A program made the translations under genes and the position numbers. From Sphingomonas corticis (GTDB lineage Bacteria > Pseudomonadota > Alphaproteobacteria > Sphingomonadales > Sphingomonadaceae), in NCBI RefSeq assembly GCF_012035195.1, contig NZ_JAAVJH010000004.1:62001-126000 (forward strand): a stretch of DNA of 64,000 nt. The letters are read 5' to 3'. Each line of letters begins with the position of its first letter. The first letter of the stretch is position 1. Shown piece after piece: positions 25,732 through 33,192 of this stretch. Under the pieces are notes generated by a model. It was given only the letters and a program-made list of their open reading frames with translations. It did no database searches and was not told the origin of the DNA.

Positions 25732-26966
25732 TCCCAGTCGCGGCGCACGCGGCGCAGCTTGGTGGCGTCGGTGGCGGGGATGCCGTGGGAGACGGTGACG
25801 GCGGCGTCCGCGCCCAGGCGCGTCAGGGCGACGCGCAGTCCCGCCCGAACCGCGGCGGCGTCGCATCCCGGCGGGATCGCCGCCGCCACCGCGGTCGGCC
25901 CGGTCTGCACGATGCGGAAGTCGTCGATTCGCGGGTCGGCGTCGAGCAGTGCGTTGCGCAGCACGTCCGGCGTCACCGTCGTCGCGCCGATCAGGAACAG
26001 GTCGTCGCGCCGCCCCTCCACCGCCGCTACGGCCTGCAAGGCCGAACCGCACGGGCAGGGTGAGGGGTCGAGCCGCAGCAGGTCGTTCATGCGATAGCGT
26101 GCCATCGCCTGCGCGCGGCGGGTGAAATCGGTGACGACCGGCTGCACCAGCGCACTCGCCGCCAGCGCCTCCCACTCGAACGCCACCACGTCCTCGGCCA
26201 GGTGGAGCGTGCCGTGCGCGCAGGACACGCCGAACAGTCCCTCCGTCGCCATGTAGATCTGCCGCACCGGCAGGCCGGTCGCGGCGCGGATCGCGGGAAC
26301 GTCGACCGGGTCGAGCACCTCCGCCGCGGCGAAGGCGGTCGTCCCGCGCGCGACCAGCCCGCGCTCGGCAAGGTGGCGCAGCACCTTGGGCGGGGCGACG
26401 ATGGTGTCGGGCGCGAAGGCGGCGAAGCGCGCCGCCCACGCGTCCACGCCTTCGGTGAGGTCGAACAAGCCCAGCCGCACCCGGCTGCCCCCGCCCGCCG
26501 CGCCGTAGAGGCGCGAGAAGCCTGGCAGCGCCAGCGCGACGCGGTGCCGCCGCCACAGCGCGTCGGGCAGCGCCTTGGCCAGCAGCGTGCCGAGCCACAC
26601 GTAACGCTCGGCATCGCTGACGAGGAAATAGCCGCGGTTGCCGCTGGTGCCGGTGCTGTGGCCGATCGCATGGCCTTCCACGCGATCCTCGCCGCGGGCC
26701 AGCGCCGCGCGCACGGTGTCCAGCGCCACTCCCGCGCGGTTCATCGCCGCGAAGTTCGCCAGCATGGTCGCCTTGTCGACGATCGGCCAGGAGCCGACGC
26801 GCGCCGGGTCGATGCCTCGATAGAAGGGGATGTCGCGCGCCAGATACCACCCCAGTCGCGCCAGCCGTGCCGACTGGTGGCGCTCGATCGCCGCCCGGTC
26901 GCGCAGCCGCGCCATGCGCCAGCGCGCCCGGGCGTAAGCGCGCGCGGCGACGGCGAGGCCGATCAT
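25707..26966 (-). CDS. Adenylate-forming acyl/CoA ligase-like protein (PaaK / F390 synthetase related)
   Basis: A 419-residue protein. The phosphate-binding loop GHSTGTSGNRGYF (near 104-116) and the later YMATEG (around 241) and RYRMNDLLRLD (around 292) regions fit the short adenylate-forming enzymes related to phenylacetate-CoA ligase and the hypothetical F390-synthetase-like group. This group is often found beside KASIII and epimerase genes, as far as I recall. It could activate the starter or product acid of the adjoining operon, although it is on the opposite strand and overlaps the Rieske gene by 25 bases. Confidence 0.78.
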   Translation of the reverse strand: MIGLAVAARAYARARWRMARLRDRAAIERHQSARLARLGWYLARDIPFYRGIDPARVGSWPIVDKATMLANFAAMNRAGVALDTVRAALARGEDRVEGHAIGHSTGTSGNRGYFLVSDAERYVWLGTLLAKALPDALWRRHRVALALPGFSRLYGAAGGGSRVRLGLFDLTEGVDAWAARFAAFAPDTIVAPPKVLRHLAERGLVARGTTAFAAAEVLDPVDVPAIRAATGLPVRQIYMATEGLFGVSCAHGTLHLAEDVVAFEWEALAASALVQPVVTDFTRRAQAMARYRMNDLLRLDPSPCPCGSALQAVAAVEGRRDDLFLIGATTVTPDVLRNALLDADPRIDDFRIVQTGPTAVAAAIPPGCDAAAVRAGLRVALTRLGADAAVTVSHGIPATDATKLRRVRRDWDHNQISAS

Positions 26967-26970
26967 GCGG

Positions 26971-27831
26971 CTACAGCGGCTCCCGCCGGTCGACGCGGTA
27001 CAGCATCTCCGCGCCGAAGGCGCGCACGGCGGCGCGCAGGTTGGTGTCCGAGTTGGGATCGCGCGCGATCGTTTCGACGGTGCGGAAGGCGGCGGGGCCG
27101 TAGCGCTTGCTGGCGAACAGCGGCGTCGCGGCCTCGGGCACGATCGCCTCCGCTCCCGGCCAGCGCGCGAGGCACGCCAGCCCGGTGACGGTGGCGCGCA
27201 GCTCGTCCGGCGCGATCTCGACGCGCTTCAGCGACGACGATCGGCGGAACTCGGCGGGATAGCTGCTCTCGAAGTCGGCGATGACCGCCGCCTGCGTGCC
27301 GGGGTCGGCGGAGGTGGGTGTGCGACACGTGGACGCCTGGCGCGCGGCGAAGCCCGGCTCGCCGTCGTCGCCCGCCACCGTGGCGGCGGGCATGGCGTCG
27401 ATCAGCCGCATCTTGCCGTTCTCCCACGCGAAGCGCACGGGCGGGCCGCCGGCGGCGGTGGCGGGCATCGAGACGACGAAGCCGCCGCGGTTCATCGCCG
27501 CGCGCGCCTGGCCCGCGCAGGTGCCGAACGGCTCGCTCGCCGCGGGCGCGCCGCCCAGGCCGGTGGCGACGACGACGAAGCGCGACGGGCAAGGGCCGGC
27601 GGCGTCGCCGCGGACCAGATGGTAGGTCGCCCTGCCGGAGGGATAGCTGCCGACGATCGCCAGCCGATCGACCAGTTGCGCGCCGAACGGGCGCGAGATC
27701 ACCGTCTTGCCGACGGACAGTGCCTGCTCGTTCCCGGCGGCGATGACGGCGATGCGGCGCTGCGCCGTTGCGGAAGGGGTCGCGACCACGATTGTGGCGA
27801 GCGTGGCGGCGAGCATGGCGCGGTACGGCAT
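26971..27831 (-). CDS. Exported uncharacterised protein
   Basis: A 286-residue protein with a signal peptide (MPYRAMLAATLATIVVATPSATAQ region, residues 1-24). Three ATG codons in a row (27837, 27834, 27831) follow GGGAGA; the third has the best spacing. No catalytic motif is seen. Four Cys residues (CPSRF, GTCAGQ, STCRTP, LACLAR) suggest disulfides in the periplasm. It stops 4 bases before the ligase ATG, so the two are co-transcribed. Confidence 0.72.
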   Translation of the reverse strand: MPYRAMLAATLATIVVATPSATAQRRIAVIAAGNEQALSVGKTVISRPFGAQLVDRLAIVGSYPSGRATYHLVRGDAAGPCPSRFVVVATGLGGAPAASEPFGTCAGQARAAMNRGGFVVSMPATAAGGPPVRFAWENGKMRLIDAMPAATVAGDDGEPGFAARQASTCRTPTSADPGTQAAVIADFESSYPAEFRRSSSLKRVEIAPDELRATVTGLACLARWPGAEAIVPEAATPLFASKRYGPAAFRTVETIARDPNSDTNLRAAVRAFGAEMLYRVDRREPL

Positions 27832-27898
27832 CATCATTCTCCCGGCGAAACGTTCCGTCGCCGGCATAGCGCCCCGGCCGCGGCGGGGTTCCCGAATG

Positions 27899-28396
27899 TC
27901 AGACGCCGAAGCTGGCCGCCGCCGCCTCCAGCCGGGCGACCACGCCGTCGATGCCCTCGCCAGCGGGGGCGGTAGCGGCGGCGTCGAGCGCGGCGGAGAG
28001 GCCCGCTACCTGCCGCTCGCCCGACGCGCCGGACAGGCCGGCGGCATGGACCATCGCGCCGCGCGTAACGCCCTCCAGCGCGCGCAGCAGATCGCCTTCC
28101 TGCGTCGGCGTGGCGCCAAAGCGTGCCGACAGATCGCCGGCGAGCTGCTGCAAGCCGTAGATGTCGCCACGCTGCGCCAGCAAATTGCGATCGGGCGCAG
28201 CGCCCTGCGCCTCTCCCGTCCGCGCGGTCCACGCCGCGCTGCCGGCGGCCTCCCCGCCCACGGCGCCGACCCAGCCGAGCACGCGATGGCCCAGATCGCC
28301 GATCGCCGCCGATGCGGCGGAGGCGGCGTTCGTCGTCGCGCCGCCGGCCAGCGGCGATGCCGGTGCGAGGGGGGACAGACGGTCGACCATGGTCAT
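27899..28396 (-). CDS. Uncharacterised Ala/Gly-rich protein under the T3SS-linked box
   Basis: A 165-residue protein starting MTMVDRLSPLAPASPL; the ATG at complement 28394-28396 is chosen over the codon 15 bases upstream because GAAGGAT lies 6-7 bases before it. No signal peptide, membrane span or known domain. The first 45 residues are Ser/Ala-rich and probably disordered, the rest is mostly helical (LQQLAGDLSARFGATPTQEGDLLRALEGV). A dyad box at 28469-28485 lies 72 bases upstream, like that of the lipase. It may be a secreted substrate or a chaperone of the T3SS. Confidence 0.65.
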   Translation of the reverse strand: MTMVDRLSPLAPASPLAGGATTNAASAASAAIGDLGHRVLGWVGAVGGEAAGSAAWTARTGEAQGAAPDRNLLAQRGDIYGLQQLAGDLSARFGATPTQEGDLLRALEGVTRGAMVHAAGLSGASGERQVAGLSAALDAAATAPAGEGIDGVVARLEAAAASFGV

Positions 28397-28468
28397 CGCG
28401 AAATCCTTCAACGGCGGGACGGAACGCCCGGCCTGGATGCTATATGCGGCGCGTCGCGCGCGCGTGCC

Positions 28469-28485
28469 ATAATCGAAGCGACTAG
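28469..28485 (-). promoter_or_regulatory. 17-bp dyad box upstream of the 27899-28396 gene
   Basis: Minus-strand reading CTAGTCGCTTCGATTAT. It differs from the lipase box in two of 17 positions, and the following bases GGC.CGC also agree. A TATAGC element lies about 25 bases further downstream, as a possible -10. Confidence 0.55.
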
Positions 28486-28530
28486 GAGCGAAGCCGAGCC
28501 AATCGCGCCCTGGACCATGCGGCCGGGCGC

Positions 28531-28551
28531 GCTCCGCCGAGGCGGCGGAGC
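28531..28551 (-). terminator. Strong hairpin downstream of the tandem array
   Basis: GCTCCGCC and GGCGGAGC (8 bp) enclose GAGGC, and a second stem GGTCC/GGACC lies at 28590-28605, just past the stop of the small gene at 28609. Neither has a U-run. The stretch 28486-28608 holds no gene; the hairpins probably end the minus-strand array transcript. Confidence 0.4.
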
Positions 28552-28608
28552 GGCCGAGCGTCGCGGCGGCGATCGCGATCCTTCGTACAGGTCCGCGACC
28601 GGACCCGA

Positions 28609-28800
28609 TCAGCGGAAGCGTGCCAGCCCGTCGGGCGCCGCGACGAGGCGGTCGAGCGCGGTCACGGGGCGACGTTCGTTGCCCTGGGAGATCACCTCGC
28701 CGGCCTGGTCCTGCGCCGCCATCGCCTCGTCGGTCTTGCGATCCATCGGCGTGGCGATCGAGGCCTTGGCGACGCCGGCGACGTTGACGGTGAGAGACAT
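28609..28800 (-). CDS. Small companion protein s1 (63 aa), T3SS-array family
   Basis: A 63-residue soluble protein: it begins MSLTVNVAGVAKASIATPMD, has the middle motif TDEAMAAQDQA and ends RLVAAPDGLARFR. It has no signal peptide and is predicted mostly helical. Paralogs are s2 (29680-29872, frameshifted) and s3 (31425-31613). It follows array gene A by 24 bases, with GAAAGGAT before its ATG. I know no family for it. A chaperone or secreted subunit role beside the T3SS is possible but unproven. Confidence 0.72.
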   Translation of the reverse strand: MSLTVNVAGVAKASIATPMDRKTDEAMAAQDQAGEVISQGNERRPVTALDRLVAAPDGLARFR

Positions 28801-28823
28801 GAGACGAATCCTTTCGCTGCCCT

Positions 28824-29555
28824 CTATTGGAAACCGGCGCTCGTCAGCTTCACCGTGCGAAGGTCGAGGCCGTAGATCGACTTGACCCCCTGCGCGACCG
28901 AATTGCGCGCCCGTCCGGCCAGCGAGCCGTCCTTCGCCATGGCGTTGGCGATGTTGGCGACGAAGGCGGACTGGATGACGTTGGCGTCGGAAAGCTCCTG
29001 CCGCGTCGCCGGTCCGGCGCGCATGAAATCCGGAAGCGTGGCGAAGGTCGCCGCGGTCTGGCGCCGCAGCCCCTGCACCTGCGCGCGACCGGGATCGTCC
29101 GAGCTGCCGTGGACGACGTTCCAGGCGAGCGCGAGGTACATCGCCGTGGTGTCGCCGACGTTGTTCGGATTGAGTCCGTAGCCGGCCATATAGCCGTTCA
29201 TGTCGCGCATCACCTTGCCGCTCTGCAGCAGCTGGCGCAGCTTCGCCCCCTCCGCACGGTCCCGCTTCGACCATTCGGCGACGGCGCGATTGTAGACCTG
29301 GTTGCGGACGGCCGGATCGGGCCGGAACGTGAGGCTGGCGGTCACCCGCTGCGGGGTCGCGGCGAGTGCCGATCCGCGAGCGGACGGACGATGGAGACGC
29401 GTGCCGAAGTCGCGCTTGGCATATTCGCCGGCGCCGGCGACGCCCGACCATCCCGTCAACAGCGTCGGATCCAGCGCCATGACGACGTCCTGCGCCGCGG
29501 CGGGCGGCGCGACCATGGCGAGCGTGCCGATCAGGAATCTGGTCATGTTCTTCAT
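28824..29555 (-). CDS. Array protein A, exported (tandem family, DUF6683-like)
   Basis: A 243-residue protein with a signal peptide (MKNMTRFLIGTLAMVAPPAAAQ) and a mature part that begins with QDVVMALDPTLLTGWSG. The family core is YGLNPNNVGDTTAMYLALAW, then RR-T-A, and a C-terminal LRTVKLTSAGF. The pattern of an N-terminal proline/arginine-rich part and helical body resembles what I remember as DUF6683, of unknown function; I could not check. It is the last large gene of the array and is followed by s1. It is the most divergent copy among A-C. Confidence 0.78.
   Translation of the reverse strand: MKNMTRFLIGTLAMVAPPAAAQDVVMALDPTLLTGWSGVAGAGEYAKRDFGTRLHRPSARGSALAATPQRVTASLTFRPDPAVRNQVYNRAVAEWSKRDRAEGAKLRQLLQSGKVMRDMNGYMAGYGLNPNNVGDTTAMYLALAWNVVHGSSDDPGRAQVQGLRRQTAATFATLPDFMRAGPATRQELSDANVIQSAFVANIANAMAKDGSLAGRARNSVAQGVKSIYGLDLRTVKLTSAGFQ
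29400..29535. repeat. Direct repeat, copy 1 (5' end of array gene A)
   Basis: About 136 bases covering the signal peptide and the first mature residues, closely similar to 30466-30602 and 31220-31356. The bodies of the genes are more diverged. Confidence 0.7.
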
Positions 29556-29679
29556 TCGGGAAATGCGATCGATCTGCGTTGATCGTCCGTCAGCGCCGCG
29601 AGACCGACCTGCAGGGCCCTCCTTGGGTATCGCGATCGCGCGGCATCGCCGGCCCGCGACCGCCCGGCCTTGATCGACC

Positions 29680-29872
29680 TCAACGAAAGCGTGCGAGCCC
29701 GTCGGGACGGGCGAGCAGCCGTTCGACACCGCTCGGCTCGCTGCGCTTCAGGTCCTGCGACAGAGTCTCCGTCGCCTGATCCTGCGCGGCGAGCGCCTGG
29801 TCGGTCTCGCGCTCCGCCGGGGTCGCGATCGAGGCGCGGGCGATGCTGCCCGGCGTTGACGGTGAGGGACAT
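29680..29872 (-). pseudogene. Small companion protein s2, broken by a one-base insertion
   Basis: The start MSLTVNAG and a good GGAAGA-type site are intact, but reading this frame soon diverges from s1. If one base is removed in the CCC run at 29849-29851 (G-run GGG on the minus strand), the frame becomes MSLTVNAGSIARASIATPAE... with the family motif TDQALAAQDQATET and the end RLLARPDGLARFR, and it stops at 29680-29682. The total length (193) is one base more than s1. So s2 is frameshifted unless the assembly has an error. It follows array gene B by 17 bases. Confidence 0.8.
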
Positions 29873-29889
29873 GAGGTTTCTCCGTCTTC

Positions 29890-30621
29890 CTATCGGAGCC
29901 CGCTGTTCGTCAGATTCAGGCGCGACAGGTCCATCTGGTATGAACCCTTCACGCCGCGCACGACGGCGGAGCGCACGGTCGGTGCGAAGCTGGCGTCGCG
30001 CGCCGCATGGCCTCCCGCCGCGCTGGCGAAGGCGGCCTGGACGATATTGGCTTCCGCGATCTCCGCCTTGGTGGCGTTGCTCGCCCCGGCCATCGCGGGC
30101 ATCCCGGCCATCACGCCGGCCACCTGCGCGCGCAGGCCCTTCATCTGCGCCGGCGTCGGATCGGCATTGCTGCCCCGCGAGGCCATCCACGCGGTGGCGA
30201 GGTACAGCCCGGTGGTGTCCGCGAGATTGTTCGGCGACATGCCATAGCGCGCCATATGCCGCGCGACGTCGCGCCGCATCGCCCCGCTCATCAGCAACTG
30301 GCGCACCTGCGCGGCATCCTTCGGGCTGGACTTCTCGATCTGCGCGATCGTCCTGCCGTAGACGCGGTTTCGCACCGCGGCGTCGGGTTGGTAAGCCAGC
30401 CGGGCGGCGGTGGCGGCGGGCGTCGCCGCAAGGGCGGATCGACGAGCGGACGACCGGCTCAATCGTGTCCCGAAGTCACGCTTGGCGTATTCGCCCGCGG
30501 CGGCGACGCCCGACCAGCCAGTCATCAACGTCGGATCCAGCGCCATGACCACGTCCTGCGCCGCGGCGGGCGGCGCGATCATCGTCAGCGCGCCGATCAG
30601 TAATCTGCCAAGTCTCGTCAA
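29890..30621 (-). CDS. Array protein B, exported (tandem family, DUF6683-like)
   Basis: A 243-residue protein whose best start is TTG at complement 30619-30621, with AGGAG 7 bases upstream; no in-frame ATG or GTG gives a signal peptide. The signal peptide is residues 1-22 (LIGALTMIAPPAAAQ) and the mature start is QDVVMALDPTLMTGWSG as in C. Core: YGMSPNNLADTTGLYLATAW, MKGLRAQVAG, ATKAEIAEANIVQAAF and the C-terminus MDLSRLNLTNSGLR. It is followed by s2. Confidence 0.78.
   Translation of the reverse strand: MTRLGRLLIGALTMIAPPAAAQDVVMALDPTLMTGWSGVAAAGEYAKRDFGTRLSRSSARRSALAATPAATAARLAYQPDAAVRNRVYGRTIAQIEKSSPKDAAQVRQLLMSGAMRRDVARHMARYGMSPNNLADTTGLYLATAWMASRGSNADPTPAQMKGLRAQVAGVMAGMPAMAGASNATKAEIAEANIVQAAFASAAGGHAARDASFAPTVRSAVVRGVKGSYQMDLSRLNLTNSGLR
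30466..30602. repeat. Direct repeat, copy 2 (5' end of array gene B)
   Basis: About 137 bases matching 31220-31356 and 29400-29535 almost base for base in the segment over the mature N-terminus (QDVVMALDPTL). Confidence 0.7.
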
Positions 30622-30643
30622 CGCATGCTCCTGTTCGTCCGGC

Positions 30644-31375
30644 TTACCGCAAACCTGCGCTCGTCAAGTTCAGACGCGAAAGATCCATCTGGTAGCTGTC
30701 GCGCACGTTGGCGATCGTATTTCGGCGCACCACGGCCGCCAGCTTCGGATCGCGGGCGGCGCGGCCCGCAAACTCGCCGGCGAAGGTCGCGAAGATCACG
30801 TTCGCCTCGGCGATCTCCTGCTTCATGGCGTTGGTGGCGTTGCCGAACTGCGGCATCGATGCCCAGGTGCCCGCCACCTGCGCGCGCAACCCACGCATCT
30901 GCGCCGGCGTTGGATCGCCGGCATCGGCGCGTGTCGCCAGCCACGCGGTCGCGAGATAGAGCGCGGTCGTATCTGCGACGTTGTCGATCGACATGCCATA
31001 GCGCCGCATATATGAGGACACCTTCTGCCGCATCGCGCCGCTCTCGAAGACCTTCTTCAGGTAGGCGGCGTCCTGCGGATTGCTCTTGCGAATGTTCGCG
31101 AGCACGCGCTGGTGGACCTGCTGGCGCACCGCGGCGTCGGGACGGAAGGCCAGCGACGCGGCTGGCCGCGCGGGTGTCGCCGCCAGGGAGGATCGGCGGG
31201 CGGACGACCGGCTCAATCGCGTGCCGAAGTCCTGCTTGGCGTATTCGCCGGCGGCGGCCACGCCGGACCAGCCGGTCATCAACGTCGGATCCAGCGCCAT
31301 GACGACGTCCTGCGCCGCGGCGGACGGCGCGAGCATCGCGAGCGTACCGATCAGAAACTTGGTGATGTTCTTCAC
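30644..31375 (-). CDS. Array protein C, exported (tandem family, DUF6683-like)
   Basis: A 243-residue protein from GTG at complement 31373-31375, preceded by GGGAGGG. Signal peptide residues 1-22 (FLIGTLAMLAPSAAAQ). The core YGMSIDNVADTTALYLATAW, MRGLRAQVAG, EIAEANVIFATFAGEFA and the C-terminus MDLSRLNLTSAGLR match B and D. Unlike A, B and D, no small companion gene follows; B starts 22 bases after its stop, so a companion may have been lost or never present. Confidence 0.8.
   Translation of the reverse strand: MKNITKFLIGTLAMLAPSAAAQDVVMALDPTLMTGWSGVAAAGEYAKQDFGTRLSRSSARRSSLAATPARPAASLAFRPDAAVRQQVHQRVLANIRKSNPQDAAYLKKVFESGAMRQKVSSYMRRYGMSIDNVADTTALYLATAWLATRADAGDPTPAQMRGLRAQVAGTWASMPQFGNATNAMKQEIAEANVIFATFAGEFAGRAARDPKLAAVVRRNTIANVRDSYQMDLSRLNLTSAGLR
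31220..31356. repeat. Direct repeat, copy 3 (5' end of array gene C)
   Basis: About 137 bases closely similar to the 5' ends of A and B. Such local similarity across tandem paralogs suggests recent duplication or gene conversion. Confidence 0.7.
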
Positions 31376-31424
31376 TGAGCCCTCCCGGCGTATCATCAGA
31401 TCAGACCGGAGCGGCGCCTCCGCT

Positions 31425-31613
31425 TCAACGGAAGCGCGCAAGCCCGTCGGGTCGGGCGAGCAGCCGATCGAGGCCCGCCTGCTGCGGCAGTTTCATCCCC
31501 TGCGATTGGGTTTCCGTGGCCTGGTCCTGCGCCGCCATCGCCTGGTCCGTGCGGCGGTCGGACGGGGTGCCGAGGCCGACATGCACATTGCCGGCCGCGA
31601 TCGAGATCGACAT
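31425..31613 (-). CDS. Small companion protein s3 (62 aa), T3SS-array family
   Basis: A 62-residue paralog of s1: starts MSISIAAGNVHVGLGTPSD, central TDQAMAAQDQATETQSQG and the family end RLLARPDGLARFR. No signal peptide. It follows array gene D by 15 bases with GGAGGA before the ATG. An intact reading frame here supports s2 being a broken copy. Confidence 0.75.
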   Translation of the reverse strand: MSISIAAGNVHVGLGTPSDRRTDQAMAAQDQATETQSQGMKLPQQAGLDRLLARPDGLARFR

Positions 31614-31628
31614 CGGTTCTACTCCTCC

Positions 31629-32348
31629 TCAGCGCAGTCCCTGCGCGGTCAGGTCCAGCTGCGACAGGTCCATCTGATAGGCGTCGCGTACCGCCTTCAC
31701 GACGGCGGCGCGCACCTTGGGCGCGTAGCTGGGGTCCTTTGCAGCATCGTTGGCGGCATTGCTGGTGAAGGCTGTCTGCACGATGTTCGCCTCCGCGATC
31801 TCCGCCTTGGTGGCGTTGCCCGCCTGCGCGATCGGGCCCATCGATGCCGCGACTTGCGCCCGCAGGCCGCGCATCTGTGCCGCACTGGGATTGCCCGCGC
31901 TTCCGCGCGACGCCAGCCACGCCGAGGCGAGATACAGCGCTGTCGTGTCGGCGACATCGTCGGCGGACATGCCGTAGCGACCCAGGAAGGCCGACACCTC
32001 GCGCCGGACCGCCCCGCTCGTCAGCTGTCTGCGCACCAGCGCGGCATCACCGGGACTGGACCGTTCGATCTGCGCGATCGCGCGACCGTAGACCTGCTGG
32101 CGCACCGCCGCGTCGGGTCGATAGCGCAGCGACGCGGCGGCCGCCGGCGTGCTCGCGAGGCCACTGGCTGTCGGCCGGACCGCGCGCGTGGCCAGTCGGC
32201 TGCCCAGCTGTCGCCGCGCCTGCTGTCCCGCAGCGCTCGTGCCGGCATAGCCGATCATGGTCGTTGGGCTGAGCGCCATCACCTGGGCACCGGCCGGTGC
32301 CGCACCGCACAGAGCGGCGACGAGAAGGATGAACCGGGTGCGCGTCAT
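31629..32348 (-). CDS. Array protein D, exported (tandem family, DUF6683-like)
   Basis: A 239-residue protein with signal peptide residues 1-22 (ILLVAALCGAAPAGAQ). It is the first large gene of the array on the minus strand and its N-terminal region (VMALSPTTMIGYAG) has diverged from A-C, while the core YGMSADDVADTTALYLASAW, MRGLRAQVAA, ATKAEIAEANIVQTAF and the end MDLSQLDLTAQGLR are retained. GGAGAT precedes the ATG. Its distance from the EspA-like gene upstream is 138 bases. Confidence 0.8.
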   Translation of the reverse strand: MTRTRFILLVAALCGAAPAGAQVMALSPTTMIGYAGTSAAGQQARRQLGSRLATRAVRPTASGLASTPAAAASLRYRPDAAVRQQVYGRAIAQIERSSPGDAALVRRQLTSGAVRREVSAFLGRYGMSADDVADTTALYLASAWLASRGSAGNPSAAQMRGLRAQVAASMGPIAQAGNATKAEIAEANIVQTAFTSNAANDAAKDPSYAPKVRAAVVKAVRDAYQMDLSQLDLTAQGLR

Positions 32349-32428
32349 GCTCGATCTCCTTTGCTTCCCCTTTCCGCCGGCGAAATGCCGGGGTGGCCAT
32401 GAAGCCGCCCTGAACCGCAGTCGACGGC

Positions 32429-32443
32429 CGGGGCATCGCCCCG
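32429..32443 (-). terminator. Short hairpin between the EspA-like gene and array gene D
   Basis: CGGGGC-ATC-GCCCCG (6 bp) on the minus-strand transcript, in the 138-base gap. It lacks a U-run, so it could be an attenuator that lowers read-through into the array. No separate promoter for D is recognised. Confidence 0.3.
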
Positions 32444-32486
32444 ACCGCCGGCCAACGAACCTGCGTCGCGAAGGTTCTCCCGCGGA

Positions 32487-33086
32487 TCAGCCGCCCTTGC
32501 GCGCCGCCGTGGTCAGCGATTCACCCGCGGTCTTCAGCGCGTTCGAGGCCGCGTTCATGAACAGGCCGAATTCCTGAGACTTGGCGCTGAATTCCAGGCT
32601 GGCGCTGGGATCAGACTTGTCCGAGGACATGCGATCGGCGAGACCCTGCATCTGGTCGGCCAGCATGTCGGCCTTCTCGCCCAGCGCACGAGCCATGGCC
32701 ATCAGCCAGCTGCCGCCACGACCACCCGCACGCGCCTCGCGCGCCTCGGGTCCACCGGCGATGTCGGACGCCATGCGCTGCAGATTGTCCTGGATGTCGC
32801 GGCTGAAGTCCGCCCGGTCGGTGAACGAACCGCCTGCCGCCTGCGCGAAGCCATCAGCGGCCTCCGACAGGTTGCTGATGCCGCCGAACACGTCGCCGCT
32901 GGCGAAAGCGAACTGACCCTGTGCCGCGTCGATCAGCGGCTGCGGCAGCCCGATCGCAGAGCCCAGCTGCTGGATCAGGTTCTGACCAAGCGCGGAGACG
33001 AGATTGCGCGACGCCAGGCTCATGATGCCGCCGAGCGGGGTGAGCTGGGCGATGCGCGAGATACCGCCGAGGCTGCCGATGTCCAT
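32487..33086 (-). CDS. EspA/needle-like helical secreted protein candidate
   Basis: A 199-residue soluble protein without signal peptide, rich in helix. The first 90 residues form an Ala/Gly/Leu-rich amphipathic part. The last 42 residues (from SDPSASLEFSAKSQEFGLFM to LTTAARKGG) align with the C-terminus of the needle-like protein at 45073 (NPSQITKLTAESMRMSFM... ALETMARKG). This P-S-x-x-helix hairpin is the polymerising half of EspA and needle subunits. It is thus a candidate filament, tip or translocon component. Two dyad boxes lie in the gap upstream, one 84 bases before its ATG. Alternatively it could be a second needle protein. Confidence 0.65.
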   Translation of the reverse strand: MDIGSLGGISRIAQLTPLGGIMSLASRNLVSALGQNLIQQLGSAIGLPQPLIDAAQGQFAFASGDVFGGISNLSEAADGFAQAAGGSFTDRADFSRDIQDNLQRMASDIAGGPEAREARAGGRGGSWLMAMARALGEKADMLADQMQGLADRMSSDKSDPSASLEFSAKSQEFGLFMNAASNALKTAGESLTTAARKGG

Positions 33087-33170
33087 GGGTAATCCTCCGT
33101 CCTGAGTTGCAATGCCGTCCCGGTCGCTTCCGGGTCGCCATCCTTAGACAACGTCGCGGCTCGTTGCGCA

Positions 33171-33187
33171 CTCAGCGGAACGACTAG
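33171..33187 (-). promoter_or_regulatory. 17-bp dyad box for the EspA-like gene
   Basis: Minus-strand CTAGTCGTTCCGCTGAG, 84 bases before the ATG at 33086. The left half is perfect; the right half has two deviations from CGATTAT. Confidence 0.4.
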
Positions 33188-33192
33188 GGGGA

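Noticed and set aside
29552-30190. A 212-codon frame overlapping s2 and part of array gene B
   Set aside because: It contains the broken s2 start only by chance and is otherwise out of frame with the conserved family genes.
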